This document shows, piece after piece, positions 23,299 to 33,840 of a stretch of DNA of 64,000 bases. Below the pieces are notes generated by a model. That model had not been told where the DNA came from. It saw nothing but the letters and a program-made list of their open reading frames with translations, and ran no database searches. Within the stretch, counting starts at the first letter, position 1; each line of letters opens with the position of its first letter. The stretch spans positions 47,314,143-47,378,142 of the forward strand of contig JASEVX010000013.1 of the NCBI GenBank assembly GCA_031761405.1, given 5' to 3'. Origin of the DNA: Serripes groenlandicus. Taxonomy: Eukaryota > Mollusca > Bivalvia > Cardiida > Cardiidae. Both the position numbers and the translations under genes were made by a program.

Positions 23299-23422
23299 GA
23301 TACGACACAACATCGTCTAGTATATGATGGATTAGCTACGCTATGGGAAAATATCCCGAACTACAGGAAAAGGTTTATAAAGATGTTTGTGCTGTGTTAG
23401 AAGACAGAACAGAAGTGAATTT
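23299..23422 (+). pseudogene. P450 pseudogene I-helix exon with in-frame TGA
   Basis: 124 nt, acceptor 'tcatattaaag', donor 'gtaagtac'. Begins (G)YDTTSSSI and then a TGA where the right arm has a serine codon. The rest (YAMGKYPELQEKVYKDV, then LEDRTEVN) is intact. Confidence 0.85.
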
Positions 23423-23967
23423 GTAAGTACTTCAAACATATTTGTGAAATGTATTCTTTCAGTCTGCCATTTCTATAATGTAATGATTGGACATTTGAGA
23501 CACGCCATTCAATAAGTGACCGTTGCTTGCTTAATCATTTGGCTTTAATTACGACACATGTTTACCCTATGAAAGATTGAGCCCTTCCATGGGAAAACAT
23601 ACAATTTGCATTTTGGGATCCATATAGATCTAGTTCACACTTGCACAGTCTAACACAAATCTACATTGTCCACATGGTACTTGCATAAACATGTTAAAAG
23701 CTTCAGTCAACTGGTTTAGAATCTGATAAGACGGAGTGGAGTGTACAGACTGATTTGAGCCTACACAGTGCGTGTATCTTAACCCACGTGCGAACTCAAA
23801 TGGTGTTGATATAAAATGACCTCCTTCAATACAAACCGATAATGTTTATAGGTACATGTAGCAAGACGGTAGCCAGGTGTAGAAGTTGTATTATGAATTT
23901 GAAAAAATAATTGTAAAATAAATCAAGGTTTTGAATTGATATAATTTGTCCTCATTTGATTTGTTTT

Positions 23968-24230
23968 TACCGCTTCGGTGGTGAAGTGGTAAAGCCTCCA
24001 CCTCGGTGCGGGAGGTCGTTGGTCCGATCCCCGACCTGATCAGACCAAATTCTTTAAAAATGGTAGTAATAGCTGCCTCTCTTGGCGCTCAGACTCGAGG
24101 GGTTAGCATTACGACTGACTGGCTGGTATCAGGATAATTGGATCAGTAGTACTGGTAACTTATAAACCAGGAAAAGCCGTAATATAACTGAAAAAGTATT
24201 GAAGGCCGCGTAAAATACCAAACAATCAAT
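23968..24230 (+). mobile_element. tRNA-derived SINE in P450 intron, left-arm copy
   Basis: Head 'ccgcttcggtggtgaagtgg' (A-box region) and 'gttggtccgatcccc' (B-box). Body 'ggtagtaatagctgcctctc' and 'ttagcattacgactgactgg'. Tail 'gaaggccgcgtaaaatacca' then 'aacaatcaat'. It ends only 18 bases before the acceptor AG of the next P450 exon. The right arm has it at the same place (42777-43042). Confidence 0.75.
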
Positions 24231-24248
24231 GGCATGTTTAAACCACAG

Positions 24249-24450
24249 TGAGGACATCCCCCCCTCCCGTTTTGAGTACCTGACACTATTCATCAAGGAA
24301 GTAATGAGGCTATACTCTGGGATACCCATAGTTGCTAGAAAACACTGGTCGCCGATAATAATTGATGGAATCGAAGTCCCGGTTGGTCCACATGTTGATA
24401 TTAGTATCACTGCACTACACCATAACGATAGCGTGTGGGACAATTTTGAG
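24249..24450 (+). pseudogene. P450 pseudogene K-helix exon
   Basis: 202 nt. Reads FEYLTLFIKEVMRLYSGIPI with the invariant ExxR pair (E-V-M-R), then the VPVGPHVDI strand region and SVWDNFE before donor 'gtagac'. It is six bases longer than its partner (codons for P-S after DIP), in frame. Confidence 0.85.
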
Positions 24451-25455
24451 GTAGACATTTACAAATTCCTTTCTTACTCAGGTTTAGTTATATTGAACGA
24501 ACTCATTGGGTAGATGGTCACACGATGGTACTATGTATTTAAGGAAAAAAACTGAAAATGATGTTAAAGTCATAACCGGTCTAACCATATATATGTAGCT
24601 ATCAACATAAATTAAAAGCACTAACGATATCGTAAGATTGAGTGGTATTAAGCTTCAGTTAAGTCAGGAAAACCAACCGTAGCGTAATTATTACATGTAT
24701 AAATAACAATTTACAATCGCAACTAAGGTAAAGGATCAACATGGATACCATTTCAGAAATATCTTGTATCCCTCTTTGACCTAGTGCCGAACAGCGCAGA
24801 TTTCGACCAATGTGTGCGTATACACAGGTTGATGTGCATCTAAACTTGACATGAAATGCCCTGAGTATTGGATTCGCAGTGCAAAGCTCAAATATACATT
24901 TGCGTTTTTTGTTTGGACATTTCATATTTTAAATCATGAATTAGTTATTACTTGACCTATGTTATGAAGGTTGCTAGTTGTTTTGGATGTTGTTTTACTT
25001 TGGCTATTCTGGTGGCGTTTTATATATGTTCATGATTATACAACCATTCCAGAACATTTCAGAACATTGACACCAATATTTGTTACGTGGATGAAACTAT
25101 TGGCGTGCTTAATCTTGACGTCCCTAATTAAAAAACATTCATTCTAACACTATTGACAATTTCTCTTCTATACACAAAGAAGGTTTTGAGCGTGATCTAA
25201 ATGCAGTATATCACTCTAAATTTCCGGAACTATTTTTGGCTGTTGAAATTCCCTCCCGAGTATTTTTCATACAACGTTTCTCAGAGCGCATGCGTTGCTA
25301 CGTTTGGCTTGACATGTTATGAATGAAGTCACGAGCTTTTGTTGTAAATGCCGTTTGGAAATTTGAATTGTAACTTTAACGTTATTGTTTTAAATGACGT
25401 CATTCACGTGTTTTGCCAACATTTTTGGCGCGGTCGAAAACGTTGTGTTAGAATG

Positions 25456-25886
25456 AGACAGTAACAAATTGCCCATGATGAGTTTTAGAACAATTGAAAA
25501 AGGTATAATAAAAATAAAATGTTAATAGACTGTTAATAAAACTGATTTCAAAATGTTTTGTTAGTTGAACAAATCGAATATTTCCAAAACAAATACAATG
25601 GGGAGTAAAGATAGAATAGCCTGCACGTGATTTTATCAAGGAAAACAACGTCATGTCAAAACCTAGTTCCTCTATAATTTGTATCCCTTTAAGTTATAAA
25701 CAAGTGCTAGAATTGAAATAGATCTCATTTTGAGTGATATACCGGCTCTTATATCACGATGTGTCGTTCAGGTGTGTATAAATTAATCACTCAGGCCATT
25801 CGGCCTTCGTGATTAATTACTACACACCTGAACTCCCAATCGTGATATACGAGCCGGTATATCACTCAAAATGAGATCTATTTCAT
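25456..25886 (+). mobile_element. Hairpin repeat, copy 1
   Basis: Starts 'agacagtaacaaattgccca', contains 'ggggagtaaagatagaatag', and ends with a 168-nt hairpin followed by 'cat'. Two other copies: 25985-26415 and 62083-62514. No coding capacity; family unknown. Confidence 0.7.
25716..25883. repeat. 168-nt hairpin, copy 1
   Basis: The outer 33 bases (from aaatagatctcattttgagt to ...ccggctc) pair perfectly with the last 33. Then come a small bulge, a 10-bp stem (atatcacgat), an internal loop, a 12-bp stem (ttcaggtgtgta), a 10-bp stem around aattaatcac, and a GGCC-flanked tetraloop-like apex 'attc'. Confidence 0.9.
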
Positions 25887-25984
25887 AAACATACTCCGTT
25901 TTGACTTTTAGAATACATTGAATTGAATACATTCACGTGCTTTACAATTTTTTTTGACGCGCTCGAAAACGTTGTGTTAGAATG

Positions 25985-26415
25985 AGACAGCAACAAATTG
26001 CCCATGATGAGTTTAAGAACAATTGAAAAGGGTATTATAAAAATAAAATGTTCATAGACTATTAATAAAACTGATTTCAAAATGTTTTGTTAGTTGAAAA
26101 TATAGAATATTTCCAAAGCAATTTCAATGGGGAGTAAAGATAGAATAGCCTACACGTGATTTTATCAAGGAAAACAACCTCATGTCAAAACCTAGTTCCC
26201 CCTTAATTCGTATCCTTTTTAGTTATAAATAAGTGCTAGAATTGAAATAGATCTCATTTTGAGTGATAAACCGGCTCTTATATCACGATGTGTCGTTCAG
26301 GTGTGTATAAATTAATCACTCAGGCCATTCGGCCTTCGTGATTAATTACTACACACCTGAACTCCCAATCGTGATATAAGAGCCGGTATATCACTCAAAA
26401 TGAGATCTATTTCAT
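25985..26415 (+). mobile_element. Hairpin repeat, copy 2
   Basis: Starts 'agacagcaacaaattgccca' and ends with its own hairpin. Both copies 1 and 2 are followed by 'aaacatac', so copy 2 arose by tandem duplication of copy 1 plus its flank rather than by a separate insertion. Confidence 0.7.
26245..26412. repeat. 168-nt hairpin, copy 2
   Basis: Same structure as copy 1. Here 'ggctcttatatcacgat' pairs without the bulge with 'atcgtgatataagagcc'. One mismatch occurs at gataaaccgg against ccggtatatc. Confidence 0.9.
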
Positions 26416-26456
26416 AAACATACTAGTTGTGTTATCCTTATATTAACATATATAAG

Positions 26457-26533
26457 ACGTTTGATCCAGAGAGATTTAATGCACAATGCGATCACGCCGT
26501 GTACAGTTTCCTTCCATTTTCTGCTGGATCAAG
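26457..26533 (+). pseudogene. P450 pseudogene exon with FDPERF and heme-loop start
   Basis: 77 nt from acceptor 'catatataag' to donor 'gtaaatatg'. Contains FDPERF and ends FLPFSAGS plus two bases of Arg. Intact in frame. Confidence 0.85.
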
Positions 26534-26931
26534 GTAAATATGTAAAATAATTGTGATTTTTACTGCAAATTCACATGAAAAACATATATAGTTACCAATT
26601 ATTCTTATCTGACCAACGTTATTCCATTACTAAACACAATGATTAGTGTTCGAATCCGGCGAGAAAGAATGGAGTCAATGTTGCGGAACTCCCCAGATAT
26701 TCATTGCGGGTATCAATTTAGTATTTAAAAAGAAAGACGTCGAGCATGATACATATTTATGATTATTTCTCCCAAATCGATGTAAACTAAATGAGTAAAA
26801 TTTAAGGATTAGTGTTTAACGCCTTGTTTGTATTGTTTCTTTGTTTGTAGTTACACATATGCGTTATACTGCGGTTTGTGTATGCACACCTATATTTTTC
26901 AGCTTATAATGCATATTCATTGTATTTTCAG

Positions 26932-26997
26932 GAATTGTATTGGCCAGCAATTTGCGTTGAATGAAATCAAAATCGTGATTGCAAAGTTAGTCAAAAG
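26932..26997 (+). pseudogene. P450 pseudogene heme-ligand exon
   Basis: 66 nt from 'ttgtattttcag' to 'gtaagccta'. Reads NCIGQQFALNEIKIVIAKLV, giving the Cys that ligates heme. Intact in frame; same residues as the right arm. Confidence 0.9.
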
Positions 26998-27057
26998 GTA
27001 AGCCTAATTTAATATACATTGGGTTAAGTTTGCATGGTAATAGTCGTGCATTTTTTT

Positions 27058-28640
27058 TATTCAACATCTCTTAACGGGGTTAAGTGGGGTTTACATTCAA
27101 CATCTTTTAACGGGATTAAGTGGGGTTTACATTTAACATCTCTTAACGGGATTAAGTGAGGTTTACATTCAACATATCTTAACGGGGTTAAGTGAGGTTT
27201 ACATTTAACATCTCTTAACGGGATTAAATGGGGTTTACATTTAACATCTCTTAACGGGGTTAAGTGGGGATTACATTTAACATTTCTAACGGGATTAAGT
27301 GAGGTTTGCATTTAACATCTCTTAACGGTGTTTAGTGAGGTTTACATTTAACATCTTTTAACGGGAATAAATGAGGTTTACATTTACCATCTCTTAATGG
27401 GGTTAAGTGAAGTTAACATTCAACATCTCTTAACGGGGGTTAAGTGAGGTTTACATTTAACATCTCTTAACGGGATTAAGTGAGGTTTACATTAAACATC
27501 TCTTAACGGGGTTAACTTGGGATTAAATGTAACATCTCTTAATGGGATTAAGTGGGGTTTACATTAAACATCTCTTAACGGGGTTAAGTTGGGTTTACAT
27601 TCAACATCTCTTTACGGGGTTAAATGTGGGGGGGGGGGGTTTACATTTAACATCTCTTTACGGGATTAAGTGGGTTTTACATTTTACATTTCTTAACGGG
27701 GTTAAGTGAGGTTTACATTTAACATCTCATAATGGGGTTAAGTGGGGGTTTACATTCAACATCTCTTTACGGGGTTAAGTTGGGTTTACATTTAACATCT
27801 CTTAACGGGATTAAGAGGGGTTTACATTTAAAATTTCTTAACGGGAGTAAGTGGAGTTTACATTTAGCATCTCATAATTGGGTTGAGTGGGGGTTTACAT
27901 TTAACATCTCTTAACGTGGTTAGGTAGGGTTTACATTTAACATCTCTTAACGTAGTTATGTGGGATTTACAATAAACATATATTGACGGGGTTAAGTTGG
28001 GTTAACATTTAACATCTCTTAACGGGATTAAGTGGGGTTTACATTTAACATCTCTTAACGGGGTTAAGTTGGGTTTACATTTAACATTAACGGGGTTAAG
28101 TGGGGTTTACATTTAACATCTCTTAACGGGATTAAGTGGGTTTTACATTTAACATCTCTTATTGGGGTTAAGTGAGGTTTACATTTAACATCTCTTAACG
28201 TGGTTAAGTATGGTTTACATTTAACATCGCTTAACGTAGTTAAGTGGGGTTTACAATAAACATATATTAACGGGATTAAGTTGGGTTTACATTTAACTTC
28301 TCTTAACGTGATTAAGAGGGGTTTACATTTAACATCTGTTAACGTAGTTAATAGGGGTTTACAATTAAAACATATTAACGAGGTTAAGAGGGGTTTGCTT
28401 TTAACATCTCATAACGTGGTTGCATATTTAAGTGGGATTTTACAATTAACATCATTTCACGGAGTTAAGTGGGATTTACAACTAACATCTCTTAACGGGA
28501 TTAAGTGGAGTTTACGTTTAACATCACTTAACGGGATTAAGTGGGGTTTTACAATTAAAAGCTCTTCTCGGGGTTAAGTGGGATTTATAATTAACATCTC
28601 TTTACCGTGTTAAGAGGGGTCTACATTTAACATCTCATAA
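27058..28640 (+). repeat. 36-bp intronic minisatellite, about 44 copies (left arm)
   Basis: 'aacatctcttaacggggtta' followed by 'agtggggtttacattt' recurs at 36-bp steps (27063, 27099, 27135, 27171 and on) between the heme exon and the last exon. The unit carries the palindrome CTTAACGGGGTTAAG. Because 36 is divisible by 3, long repetitive open frames appear on both strands (27057-27311, 27732-27914, 28281-28577). They are not genes. Confidence 0.95.
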
Positions 28641-28689
28641 ACGTTGATTTACTCAAATTTCAGACACGTACATTTTGTCCGTTTTGGTT

Positions 28690-28815
28690 TACCAGTATAC
28701 TGGTAAGGAAATGTGGCATTATCCTGGCACTCAACCGTGATATACGTGAGTGGGGGCGATCTCAGAACGTCCGGTATCAATACTTCAACGCCCATCACTC
28801 GGATATGGTTGATTC
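28690..28815 (-). mobile_element. SINE remnant
   Basis: 'cactcaaccgtgatatacgt' and 'cccatcactcggatatggtt' resemble the head of the 17490-17712 SINE. Partner at 39498-39640. Confidence 0.45.
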
Positions 28816-29083
28816 CCTTGTTTAAATTATGAAAGGTACCCTTTACATAATGTGAGGAGTGTCACTCGAAAAGCGACCTTTGTATTGTTGATGTATGGTC
28901 ATATTGATTTTGTTGAGGCATCCAATGTGCTTGTTTACAATTATATTGTTAACAATGAAGCTCCTTATTAGACTGTGCGAAGTGGCATGCTAACCTGGAA
29001 ATTGGCTGGATGTAAGTCTCCAAATGTATGTTTCATGAGACATGCCCATTTGACACATGTAATGACATGTTGTATATTTACAG

Positions 29084-29186
29084 GTACAAAGTGAGCATTG
29101 ATGGTCTAGATAATCCGATATTCCTACCGTCCGGAATTTTAAAGTCAGCTAACGGTGTCCAAATCAAACTAGCACGCCGTGAATAA
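29084..29186 (+). pseudogene. P450 pseudogene terminal exon
   Basis: Acceptor 'gtatatttacag'. Reads YKVSIDGLDNPIFLPSG then ILKSANGVQIKLARRE and TAA at 29184-29186. The end fits CYP4 C-termini. 103 nt, as on the right arm, with 7 base differences. Confidence 0.85.
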
Positions 29187-29975
29187 AGACCGAGGGTATA
29201 ACAAAAGACGATATCCTTCAAAGTTATATCAAATATCAAAGCGATGATGACACTGTGCTGCGCTTGTAAGAAAAGCTTCCAGTGTGACAAACGTTACGAC
29301 ACTTACAGTGTTTAACTTAAACATGTACTTCATCGGCGAAATTTATTGAGACCAAGTTGTTCTTGTGATGATACGAAGAACTCATTACCCAACTTAATTG
29401 TGTAGTTAATACAAATAACCAAGCATTATACCTTAGGGTTGATAAGATTCATATGTAATGGCTTGAAATCCAATATGTTAATCAGATTAAAATGTTAGTG
29501 CTTCATAAATCGAGCTCAAGCGATTTTCTTGTAGTTTAAAGCATATGAAATGTTATATATATAGGGAATGAATATTTAACCATATCTGACACATTATCAT
29601 TTTAAGTGCATTCCAATTATCTAATTATAATATATAAACACTCTCATCATAGTATGTTTTGCATTGTTTCTAATTACAGCTAGACAATGTTGTGGTTTTT
29701 AAACTCCAAGGTTATAATGTACATTCATTTTATTGAATAATTAAGTGAATTTCAATAAGCTAGAACAAAGAATTTGAATGAATATGCTTCTACATCTATG
29801 GCGAAACGAACACTGTTTTTATGCAGAAATAATTAAAACAAAAACGGCCTTAATTCGGTGAATAATTATTATATGGGCCCCGTTACAAGAAATCCGACCC
29901 AGGAAAGATCCGGTTCCAGCCTGCTCCTCCAAGCCGTCAACTCAGAATCTTCCTTGTTTGCCATATAATAGTACA

Positions 29976-30269
29976 TTAAAGCGACTGAAATCCAGATGGC
30001 ACGGAAAAAAAATATCAATAAAGTGAACTTGAGTCGTTTTCAATTGTCCCGATGAAGGGGTTTCCTATTTAAAAATACTTACCCCGTTACTTACAGGGTA
30101 GAATTTGCGATGGAAAAAGTATCGAAAACAAGAAAATTGCACCGATTATAGGGGTATGTAATATGTCAGTTATCATATTTTAATGCCCCCAAATACAAAA
30201 ATAACACTTATTTTCTTAAAATTGGATTTTTTTTTCGACTGTTGGGTATCTGGAGTTCAGTCGCTTTAA
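29976..30269. mobile_element. 286-bp MITE flanked by TTAA, present only on the left arm
   Basis: TTAA at 29976-29979 and 30266-30269 flank an element at 29980-30265. Its ends AGCGACTGAA(A/C)TCCAGAT are inverted repeats with one mismatch in 18. The right arm at 38418-38428 has a single TTAA in otherwise matching sequence ('gtcattaatgtac'), a clean empty site. TTAA duplication is characteristic of piggyBac-like and some other families. No coding capacity. Confidence 0.85.
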
Positions 30270-31106
30270 TGACAGAAGCTTAAGTAAGAGACCGGATGCC
30301 ATCCAAAACCAATGATACAGCCTTACATTTGACACAAACTACGATTTCAAAAGCTCCACCGTTCGTACTTCGTGAGACCTTTCCCACATCTCCTTGTCCC
30401 AGGGGGCAAAGCTTATCCAATTCAGTTGCAGCTAAGGAAAGTATAACATGAACTTACCTCCACACACACAGCTGACATAGTTCTCTTATAACCTTAGACA
30501 CGTTAAGTATAAGAGCTGTGTTTTTCGAAAACTAACCTAAACGTAATTAATACAATCGTGGAAATATACCTTCAATCACCTCGATGCAAATGATCCAAAT
30601 GGAAATTCTTCAAAGATTATACGGATAATTGGCGAACGGTGAAGAGCCAAAACAGACTTCACGGATTTACACTTGACGCAAAAGCCAAACAGTTGGTTTT
30701 CACACAGCGTCGATCGTATTGTGCGCATTGACCGATTTTGTATTAGACTGGATTCAACATCACTGGCTTTATCCACTGAAGAAGCAGGAATATTTCGGAA
30801 TATTGATTTACTGATGTTTCTGTGAATATAATATGAGTTATTTGCGACCAAAAATCAGCCAGACTTCGCGGTTTTATACTAGTCGTAAACGCCTAAAAGT
30901 TGGTTTTCTAAAGGCGTCGACCATATAGTGCTCCTTGACATTTTCTGTATCAGAGTGAATATAACATCACTTTGGGATTTTTCCACACAAACGGCGCGAG
31001 TACTGGTTAAATCTCCAGGAAGCAGACATCGAGAGTGATTAATATAAGCCAAAGGCTTGTTTCGCAATCGATGTAAAATAAATAAGTTTAAACTAACATC
31101 ACTTGG

Positions 31107-31244
31107 TATAGGAGCAGTCCCGCGAGAAAACCAACATTATGGCCTCTGCCTGCGCAGTCCGAGCAGACTGATGCGAGACGACACATTGCGTCTCAGGGGG
31201 ACAGAGGTATACAGTAATGATTTCTGAAACAGAAAATCGACAGT
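31107..31244. mobile_element. Foldback MITE, 'TATGAGCCGT' family, cut at the duplication boundary
   Basis: Starts 'gagcagtcccgcgagaaaac' and stops abruptly after 'gaaacagaaaatcgacag'. The right arm carries the complete element at 37475-37724. Confidence 0.7.
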
Positions 31245-31868
31245 AAAAAAAAACACCGAAACAGATTGAAGTATCATAAACTGTTCTAATGATGCATACT
31301 TAAAGGTAAGACAAATATCTATGTTATATAAATCAACTGCCTCATCAGAAAATGTTCGTGAAACCTATAAGCCTTTACAATGTCTTTTTTTTCCCGCAAT
31401 AGTTTTAATTACACTTATGTTTGTTTTTTCAACTTCTAAATCACAATTAAAGGCACGGTGTTTGGCTTGAAGGAATTACAGTCTGACTTCTGGGTTTTAA
31501 TGTGTCAGTGAGATCGTTTACACTGACATCACGTCTGGGCACGGCCTTTTCATGGAAATTATCTAAAAACCAAAAATAACACTCTCTGTGAAGATGTTTA
31601 TAACGTGTTGCTATACGCAAAACAGTCCTTATCTGGTATTCATGACTTTTGTTAGATCAACATCGTTAAAGTGAATCTGGAAGCGGTTCGCCATGGGAAC
31701 ACTTCTGCGAAATAGTTTGAAAATATGGCTTATGTTTAAATAAGAAAAGAAACGAACATTTTCTGTTAAGGCAGTTGATTTATATAACATAGATATTTGT
31801 CTTACCTTTAAGTATGCACCATTAGAACAGTTTATGATACTTCAATTTGTTTCGGTGTTTTTTTTACT
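31242..31868. mobile_element. Non-coding element with ~118-bp terminal inverted repeats
   Basis: 31242-31359 and 31752-31868 are inverted copies ('agtaaaaaaaaacaccgaaa', then 'gaagtatcataaactgttct' and so on) with only a few differences. About 390 bp of unique DNA without an open frame lies between. It begins where the left arm stops matching, in the middle of the foldback MITE. Confidence 0.8.
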
Positions 31869-33234
31869 ACTGAACATATATCCCCTTGTTGTTCTATGGA
31901 TGAAAGCGGCGCACGAAGTGCTCAAGGTGAGCTACTGTGATCCCATTTTGACCATTGTCCGACAGAAGATAAATATTGTTTACACTCTAGTATTAGCTTA
32001 CTTTACTGCAAAATGAGTTTTGACTATGTGGTTGCCAAAACCCAAGTGAGCGATTCAGGGCCATCATGGCCATCTTGTTTATGTGTCTTTTCGTTTGATG
32101 TGTTCTCGTTCTTACTTGCAGAATGTGAGAATCAACTTTTTAGCCGTAAAAACGTCAAATCTGCATTCGAAAACATTGTATATCATTCAACCATGTTTGT
32201 GTGTTATGTTTAAAATGAGGCATGCTTAAATTTATGTCTAGGAATTGACTGTTAACACAAAACATGAATTATAAATGCCAATTTTAGTAAATCACAATGC
32301 ACATATAGAATCTTCCAAAATACCATGTATAAGAATGCGTACATGTATGTGCTATTCAACATTGTATATGCAATGCGTCTGTCTTCTATTGATGTTTTTA
32401 TTCATAGTAGCTGTGGTTGCTTTGGAAATATTAACCGAGGTATCTGCCGCGGTGTTCCTCAAGGTAGCTACGAACCTGAACTTCTAAGATTTCTTCACTG
32501 TAAGAGTATCAGTAAGGTCGACGACCATGTTGAAGAATAACTTAAAAATTAGAACATTCTTTGTGATTTTTGTAAAATGTTTATTCATTGACACATTTAG
32601 TATTAAGTGTATCTGACAATAAACGATAGAAAAAGTGTTTGCGTTATGAACATGCACAATGTCTCTAAGGTTTAACGTGTACTAAAAGTGTATAACTCTT
32701 TTAAACGACGACCCTGCCTCTTGAACATACATTAAACATAAATAGATCTTCTTATCGGAAGGAAATACTTATTCTCATTAAGAAGAATCATACCAATTAT
32801 ACACAATGATAATAAGTTAACTGTTTGAACTATAGATCTTAACATAGATGGATATAATTAACTTTATTCTCCTTACGATCATACATGTTGGTCTTACATT
32901 CGTTTATGTTCTACTTACTTTCGGGTCTTATTTAAAACTTGCCGCTAAGGTTTGTTGGGTTAATTGTAGAATCACGACTGATTCGCTTATGTCGCTGGTG
33001 TTAGGATTTAAACGGGCTAGTAGTACTGGTAACTTACCGAGGAAACACCGTGACATCAACGGAAATTGTATGTATCTCCCTCCTTGGAAAACCGCATTTT
33101 AAATCGTATCACTATGCCAAAGATAAATGATAAAAGTAAGTGATGATCAATGTATTGTTGTCAACAGGTCTTAATAAATGATAAATGATAGAGAAAAATG
33201 TTCTGATTAATTTTCATGATTCACACGGTTACGC
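31869..33234. other. Spacer between arms: repeat debris, no intact gene
   Basis: Contains 31911-31945 ('gcacgaagtgctcaaggtga' as in the 145-bp arrays), a reverse-transcriptase scrap (listed) and a SINE scrap at 33005-33055 ('agtagtactggtaacttacc'). The 60-84 residue open frames show no domains. Confidence 0.4.
32430..32492 (+). pseudogene. Reverse transcriptase motif remnant
   Basis: One frame reads GICRGVPQGSYEPELLRF, close to the R-x-V-P-Q-G-S region of non-LTR reverse transcriptases. The flanking frame does not continue as polymerase. A fossil scrap. Confidence 0.4.
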
Positions 33235-33409
33235 TTAATTCTTTTCAGCACATACGGCAATATTAAAAGAGGTGTTTCAGCTGAAATCAGCATTGTTTGC
33301 CTTTCGGTTATCAAAATTGTTCAACATTCTTCTAACATGAAAAATAGAGTCGCCCTATTTTAAGCATTGAAGAGTCTACTTTAAACAATTCGGACGCGGA
33401 AAGAGTTAA
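33235..33409. mobile_element. Decayed MITE, TTAACYCTTTCAGCGCC-type
   Basis: Ends 'ttaattcttttcagcaca' and 'gacgcggaaagagttaa'. The internal 'gctgaaatcagcattgtttg' matches the body of 18135-18342 in part. Confidence 0.45.
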
Positions 33410-33654
33410 ACTAATTCTCGGCTGATGTTGATTTCGCTGAATTTATGCATTCTAGAAACTTAATAAGCACTCGCGCCGTTTGAGTCCAAGGATAAAAAAG
33501 AAGAACGCTCTCATCACTGTCTTAATACATGGAACGAGAGGGCTGACGTTCTATCACTTTACCATTAGATATGTCCTGTGAAAATACTTAGCTAATATTT
33601 GTATTCTTCAACTATTTTCCACTTTGAAAGTGTTACAATGTAAAAGTGTAAACT

Positions 33655-33840
33655 TGTTTTGTTTGTTTTATTGGAGGCTTACGCCATTTCAACATTATTT
33701 CAGTTAGTTAACGGAGACAGTTCACTAATTTAAGATCCCTTAGTAAACAAACAAGTACTAGGCTAGAAAATGTGCCTTGCAAAAGGGCACTACAGCATAA
33801 CCATTGTTCCACGACTGGGGTCTTTATCTGGCATAAAATA
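33655..33840 (-). mobile_element. SINE fragment
   Basis: 'tattggaggcttacgccatt', 'tcaacattatttcagtta' and 'aagtactaggctagaaaatg' match the 17490-17712 SINE, without a clear head. Confidence 0.5.

Larger units (their letters stand above)
25140..26415. repeat. Left-arm-only insertion block holding two copies of a hairpin repeat
   Basis: The right arm (about 41400-41580) lacks this block; its sequence runs from 'ttaaaaaacatt' straight into 'aaacatactccgttttgac'. A 529-bp period links 'cgaaaacgttgtgttagaat' at 25435 and 25964. Each copy ends in the 168-nt hairpin listed separately. The first inserted part begins 'cattctaacac', the reverse complement of 'gtgttagaatg' at 25445-25455. Short minus-strand frames here are not credible. 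Confidence 0.75.
19164..29186 (+). pseudogene. CYP4-clan cytochrome P450, 5'-truncated duplicated pseudogene
   Basis: Plus-strand copy of the downstream two thirds of the P450 at 39212-53957. Recognisable exons: 19164-19268, 19538-19600 (probable), 20875-20998, 21843-21978, 23299-23422, 24249-24450, 26457-26533, 26932-26997 and 29084-29186. It keeps E-V-M-R (ExxR), FDPERF and the heme loop FSAGSRNCIG. It is broken: the exons upstream of 19164 were not duplicated; a 7-nt deletion in the first exon shifts frame; that exon's donor is lost after 19268; TAA at 21855-21857 replaces a CAA codon; and TGA interrupts the I-helix exon eight codons in. A six-base in-frame addition lies near 24267. Splice sites elsewhere remain good, so decay is recent or a partial transcript persists. 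Confidence 0.85.
18941..31244 (+). repeat. Left arm of a large inverted duplication
   Basis: Read forward, this 12.3-kb stretch matches the reverse complement of 37570-49040 in the same order: P450 exons, SINE at the same intronic spot, MITEs, 36-bp minisatellite and flanks. In the last P450 exon the arms differ at 7 of 103 bases (counted by eye). The outer edge is at 18941 ('agttagttataaatac' against 'agttatttataaatac' ending at 49040). The inner edge lies inside a foldback MITE at about 31244. Left-only additions: MITE 29980-30265 and the hairpin-repeat block 25140-26415. Confidence 0.9.

Noticed and set aside
24129..24458. Minus-strand frame opposite the P450 K-helix exon (also 42553-42846)
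   Set aside because: Antisense shadow of a real exon; it runs into the SINE.
27057..28577. Open frames with 12-residue protein repeats (for example LRDVKCKPHLTP) across the minisatellite
   Set aside because: The repeat unit is 36 bp, so any stop-free phase is copied. The array lies in a P450 intron, and the right-arm array does not keep the frames.
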